Positions 61,944 through 64,000 of a DNA stretch of 64,000 nt are shown one piece after another; positions within the stretch are counted from its first letter, which is position 1, and each line of letters opens with the position of its first letter. Position numbers and translations under genes: made by a program. This DNA is from DASUKM01 sp036278735. Its GTDB lineage: Bacteria; Acidobacteriota; Vicinamibacteria; Vicinamibacterales; 2-12-FULL-66-21. The stretch lies in assembly GCA_036278735.1 (NCBI GenBank), contig DASUKM010000028.1:1-64000 (forward strand), written 5' to 3'. The notes under the pieces are model-generated. The model had not been told where the DNA came from, searched no databases, and saw only the letters and a list, made by a program, of their open reading frames with translations.

Positions 61944-62557
61944 TGGACCATTCGTCGCGGAACTGGTTCATCGAGCGGTTGGCGCGCGGGCGGGTGCGCC
62001 TCGCCCGCTACCTCGAACGGCATCCGCGCGGCGAGCGTCGCGCACTCGACGAACCGGGAGACGCGGTGGTCGACGGCTTTCAGCAGACGCTGGAGGCGCT
62101 CGACGCCGCCACCGAACAGCTCGGCGAGCGGGACGCGCGCATCGCGGAATTGCAGCACGCCCTCGCGCTGGAGCGCTCGCGGCGCGAAAACCTGCTCGCC
62201 GAAGTCCCGCTCCCCTGCGTGATCACGGCGGCCGACGGCGTCATCGTGCAGATCAACGGGCGCGCCGCCACGCTGCTCAACGGCTCGACGCGCGGTCTCG
62301 TGGGCCGGTCGATGCTGCTGTTCCTGGGGGATCGCGGCTCGTGGCCGTTGCTGCGGGCCACGCTCGAGCGGGGCGATACGCCGCCGCGCGAAACGCTGAC
62401 GATCAAGCCGCGCGAGCGGGCGCCGCGCGAAGCCGTCGCGCTCTTGTCGCCGATCGACGGCGCCGCGCCGCCGATGTGGCGATGGTTTCTGCTCGAACAG
62501 CCGCTGGCGCGCGGCGTCTCGCGGACCCACCGCGGCGACGTCCGCGTCGTCAACTGA
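61943..62557 (+). CDS. Small PAS-domain protein
   Basis: 204 aa. The first 95 residues are helical with a likely coiled coil (AATEQLGERDARIAELQHAL). A PAS core follows: VPLPCVITAADGVIVQINGR, ATLLNGSTRGLVGRSMLLFL and the downstream strand region. There is no kinase or output domain, so it may be a ligand-sensing adaptor for the response regulators upstream. Its end overlaps the convergent P-loop kinase gene by 8 bp. Confidence 0.75.
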   Translation: MDHSSRNWFIERLARGRVRLARYLERHPRGERRALDEPGDAVVDGFQQTLEALDAATEQLGERDARIAELQHALALERSRRENLLAEVPLPCVITAADGVIVQINGRAATLLNGSTRGLVGRSMLLFLGDRGSWPLLRATLERGDTPPRETLTIKPRERAPREAVALLSPIDGAAPPMWRWFLLEQPLARGVSRTHRGDVRVVN

Positions 62558-62999
62558 CGGCGAAGCCGCCGTCCGGCTGCACCCGCACGTGATGGATCTG
62601 GTCGAAGCCCTCGGCCAGAGTCGGCGGCACGAGCCGCTTCGCGCAGGCGAATACGGCCACGTCGGGTACGCGCGCCCTCCCCTCGCGCCGGCGGTTGCGC
62701 GCGACAGCCTCGCGCGTGGACGCTTCGACGAAGTAGCCGACGACCGCCGCGCCGTACTCGTGCGCAATCCGGATCGAGGGGGCGCGTTCGGCCGGCGACG
62801 CGTTCGTGTTGTCCACGACGACCGACTCACCCGCCGCGAGCGCCTCGCGGACCAGGCGGTCCTGGCGCGGCTGGCGCGCGGTCGCACGCGGAAACAAATC
62901 CTTGCTGATGTGCCGGTGGGTGGCCGCGAACCGCTCGCGGAAGAACGTCGTCTTGCCGGCCCCTGGCAGGCCGACGAGGATCACGCATTCGAGCGCCAC
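62550..62999 (-). CDS. P-loop kinase-like AAA protein (zeta/polynucleotide-kinase-like)
   Basis: 149 aa from GTG 62999. It has a Walker A motif (VILVGLPGAGKTTFFRER), HRHISKDLFPR, VVVDNTNASPAERAP and VARNRRREGRARVP, the arrangement of small polynucleotide or zeta-type kinases. It starts 13 bp after the stop of the small basic protein gene. Nucleotide or RNA phosphorylation is possible but inferred. Confidence 0.75.
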   Translation of the reverse strand: MALECVILVGLPGAGKTTFFRERFAATHRHISKDLFPRATARQPRQDRLVREALAAGESVVVDNTNASPAERAPSIRIAHEYGAAVVGYFVEASTREAVARNRRREGRARVPDVAVFACAKRLVPPTLAEGFDQIHHVRVQPDGGFAVS

Positions 63000-63012
63000 G
63001 GGCGGCCGCCGG

Positions 63013-63372
63013 CTACTGGCTGAGGCCGAAGCGATAGCGGCCGAGGCGCGCGAAGACGGTCGCCTTCAGATCCGCCTCCGACCTCGACGCGGTGAGATCG
63101 ATGTCGGCATCGGCCACGGCGTCGAGCAGCGCGCGAATGAGCTGCGCTCGGCTGATCGCGGCGCCGCTCTGGGCCCGGATGTTGGCGGCGACGCGGTCCA
63201 GAAAGACGATCTGGCGGTTGAAGAGCACCACGGTCACCTTCGTCCAGGCTTCATCGTGGACGGGGGGCCGGCCAGGTTTGCGGCGCACGGGCAGCCCGGA
63301 CCGTCCGGCGGCCGTCACCTGTTCGTTGGACTTACCCGCTCGTTTGCTGCGGCCGCTGCGAGCACGGGGCAT
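63013..63372 (-). CDS. Small basic protein, possible ribbon-helix-helix
   Basis: 119 aa from ATG 63372. The N-terminal 45 residues are Arg/Lys/Gly-rich (KPGRPPVHDEAWTKVTV); then a short strand (VTVVLFNRQIVFLDRVAANI) and helix (ISRAQLIRALLDAVADADID) look like a ribbon-helix-helix, and the C-terminus is EADLKATVFARLGRY. No family recognised. It is directly upstream of the P-loop kinase gene on the same strand. Confidence 0.6.
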   Translation of the reverse strand: MPRARSGRSKRAGKSNEQVTAAGRSGLPVRRKPGRPPVHDEAWTKVTVVLFNRQIVFLDRVAANIRAQSGAAISRAQLIRALLDAVADADIDLTASRSEADLKATVFARLGRYRFGLSQ

Positions 63373-63509
63373 CAAGGGTCTCCGAGGCGAAGCGTCCGCA
63401 GCCAATTGAGGGGACCCCTAATTGCCCACCCGGCGCGCCCGCCAGGCAGGTCTGTATTCAACCCGAGAATACCGGTTCACAGCAAGTCTTATCCGGGGGC
63501 GTCTCTTAT

Positions 63510-63544
63510 CCGGGGGCTTCGCCCCCGGACCCCCTACACAGGCC
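63510..63544. repeat. GGGGGCTTCGCCCCC hairpin repeat (REP-like family C, third copy)
   Basis: CCGGGGGCTTCGCCCCCGG, then ACCCCCTACACAGG, the same design as the copies at 33997 and 34101 (hairpin with a CTTCG loop, then CCCTACAC). It lies in the 357-bp gene-free stretch from 63373 to 63729, which otherwise holds only the array at 63630. Confidence 0.85.
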
Positions 63545-63629
63545 CTCGCGGGGCCCCGACCCCGCGCCGGGCCTGTGGCTCGCGCGCGCGCGCGCTCGCT
63601 CTGCGCATCCGCACCGCACCCCGTATCCC

Positions 63630-63684
63630 CCCGCCCTCCGCCCCCCGCCTTCCGCCCTCCGCCTTCCGCCCTCCGCCCTCCGCG
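63630..63684. repeat. CCCTCCG/CCTTCCG heptamer tandem array (array 6)
   Basis: Seven or eight copies of the same 7-bp unit as array 5 at 57562, about 6 kb away. Located upstream of the last, incomplete gene. Confidence 0.93.
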
Positions 63685-63729
63685 TCTTGACGTCGCCCGC
63701 GCGCCCGGACCACACTCGACGCTCGGCGC

Positions 63730-64000
63730 ATGGGACTTTTCGGCTGGTTTCGAGGCGCATCGGCGGCCGACCAACGGCGACAAGCGTGGCATCGCGAGTG
63801 GGAGGCGGCGATCGCGACGCCGACGCGCGACGCTCACGCACGCCTTGTCCAGCATCTCGCGCCGATCGCTTCAGCCGCGGCCGCCGCGCGCGACGACGTG
63901 GAGCTCGAGGAAGAGATGCTGGAGGCGCTCGACGCGCTGCTGGCGGCCATCGAGCAGCACGCGCAATCCGGCCTCCCGGTCATCTCCACATCGCACCACA
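63730..64000 (+). CDS. Hypothetical protein (partial, N-terminal 90 aa)
   Basis: It starts ATG at 63730 (MGLFGWFRGASAADQRRQAW) and stays open to the right edge. The visible part is helical, Ala/Glu-rich (DVELEEEMLEALDALLAAIE), with no signal peptide or recognisable motif. The absence of stop codons and the GC bias at third positions support a real gene; the function cannot be assigned. Confidence 0.6.
   Translation, partial: MGLFGWFRGASAADQRRQAWHREWEAAIATPTRDAHARLVQHLAPIASAAAAARDDVELEEEMLEALDALLAAIEQHAQSGLPVISTSHH

Overview
The window is GC-rich chromosomal DNA of a Gram-negative bacterium, most likely an Acidobacteriota member (Vicinamibacteria-like). This rests on two large FtsX/MacB-type orphan permeases, each behind its own PadR regulator (a pairing typical of that phylum), on a complete Kdo/heptose lipopolysaccharide core operon, on a secreted subtilase with a C-terminal VVWG repeat tail, on serine/threonine kinases and HD-GYP signalling, and on intergenic REP-like palindromes. 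The phylum call is inference from gene content; there is no rRNA gene in the window.

Layout. 1-2508 (minus): pdxA-smpB, a membrane-anchored unknown and the start of a DegT-type aminotransferase. 2504-6864: a two-gene minus-strand operon encoding a fatty-acid alpha-dioxygenase homologue and a caleosin-like (peroxygenase family) protein, bracketed by two large CCACGG/CCGTGG tandem arrays in opposite orientation. 6841-8740: ricT-holB. 8793-17398: PPC-domain protein, class A penicillin-binding protein, PadR plus ABC permease, MBL-fold enzyme, Lys/Arg-rich DUF6496 protein and a double-BON protein. 17724-17999: tRNA-Asp and tRNA-Val with their own promoter and terminator. 18033-25940 (minus): waaA-lpxK-lpxL-waaF-gmhB-rfaE1-rfaE2-waaC-methyltransferase. 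26060-29438 (plus): gap-pgk-tpiA-secG with a visible sigma70-type promoter. 29633-33988: HD-GYP/GAF protein, VVWG subtilase, tRNA-Leu. 34211-37189: second PadR/permease pair with a strong palindromic operator. 37252-49989: GH3 glucosidase, zinc-ribbon kinase with multi-spanning tail, VOC protein, carboxypeptidase-regulatory-domain protein, hybrid histidine kinase plus response regulator, S10 peptidase, F420-type NADP oxidoreductase. 50077-52443: two divergent citrate-synthase-family genes, one fused to a DNA-binding domain. 52568-64000: aldo/keto reductase, sortilin-like propeller protein, Tat-exported class V aminotransferase, M20 peptidase, phospholipase D/cardiolipin synthase, two response regulators, a zinc ribbon/PAS pair, a P-loop kinase/small-protein pair and the start of an unknown gene.

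The most interesting system is the alpha-dioxygenase/caleosin pair (2953-6185). In plants these two protein families act one after the other on fatty acids: the dioxygenase makes a 2-hydroperoxide and caleosin peroxygenase reduces it to the 2-hydroxy acid. Here they are adjacent, co-directional genes 20 bp apart in a bacterium, which suggests a compact oxylipin pathway. The second theme is repeats. At least seven intergenic short-tandem-repeat arrays built from different 6-15 bp units, and three palindromic REP-like families, lie between genes, and one array contains the probable start codon of pdxA.
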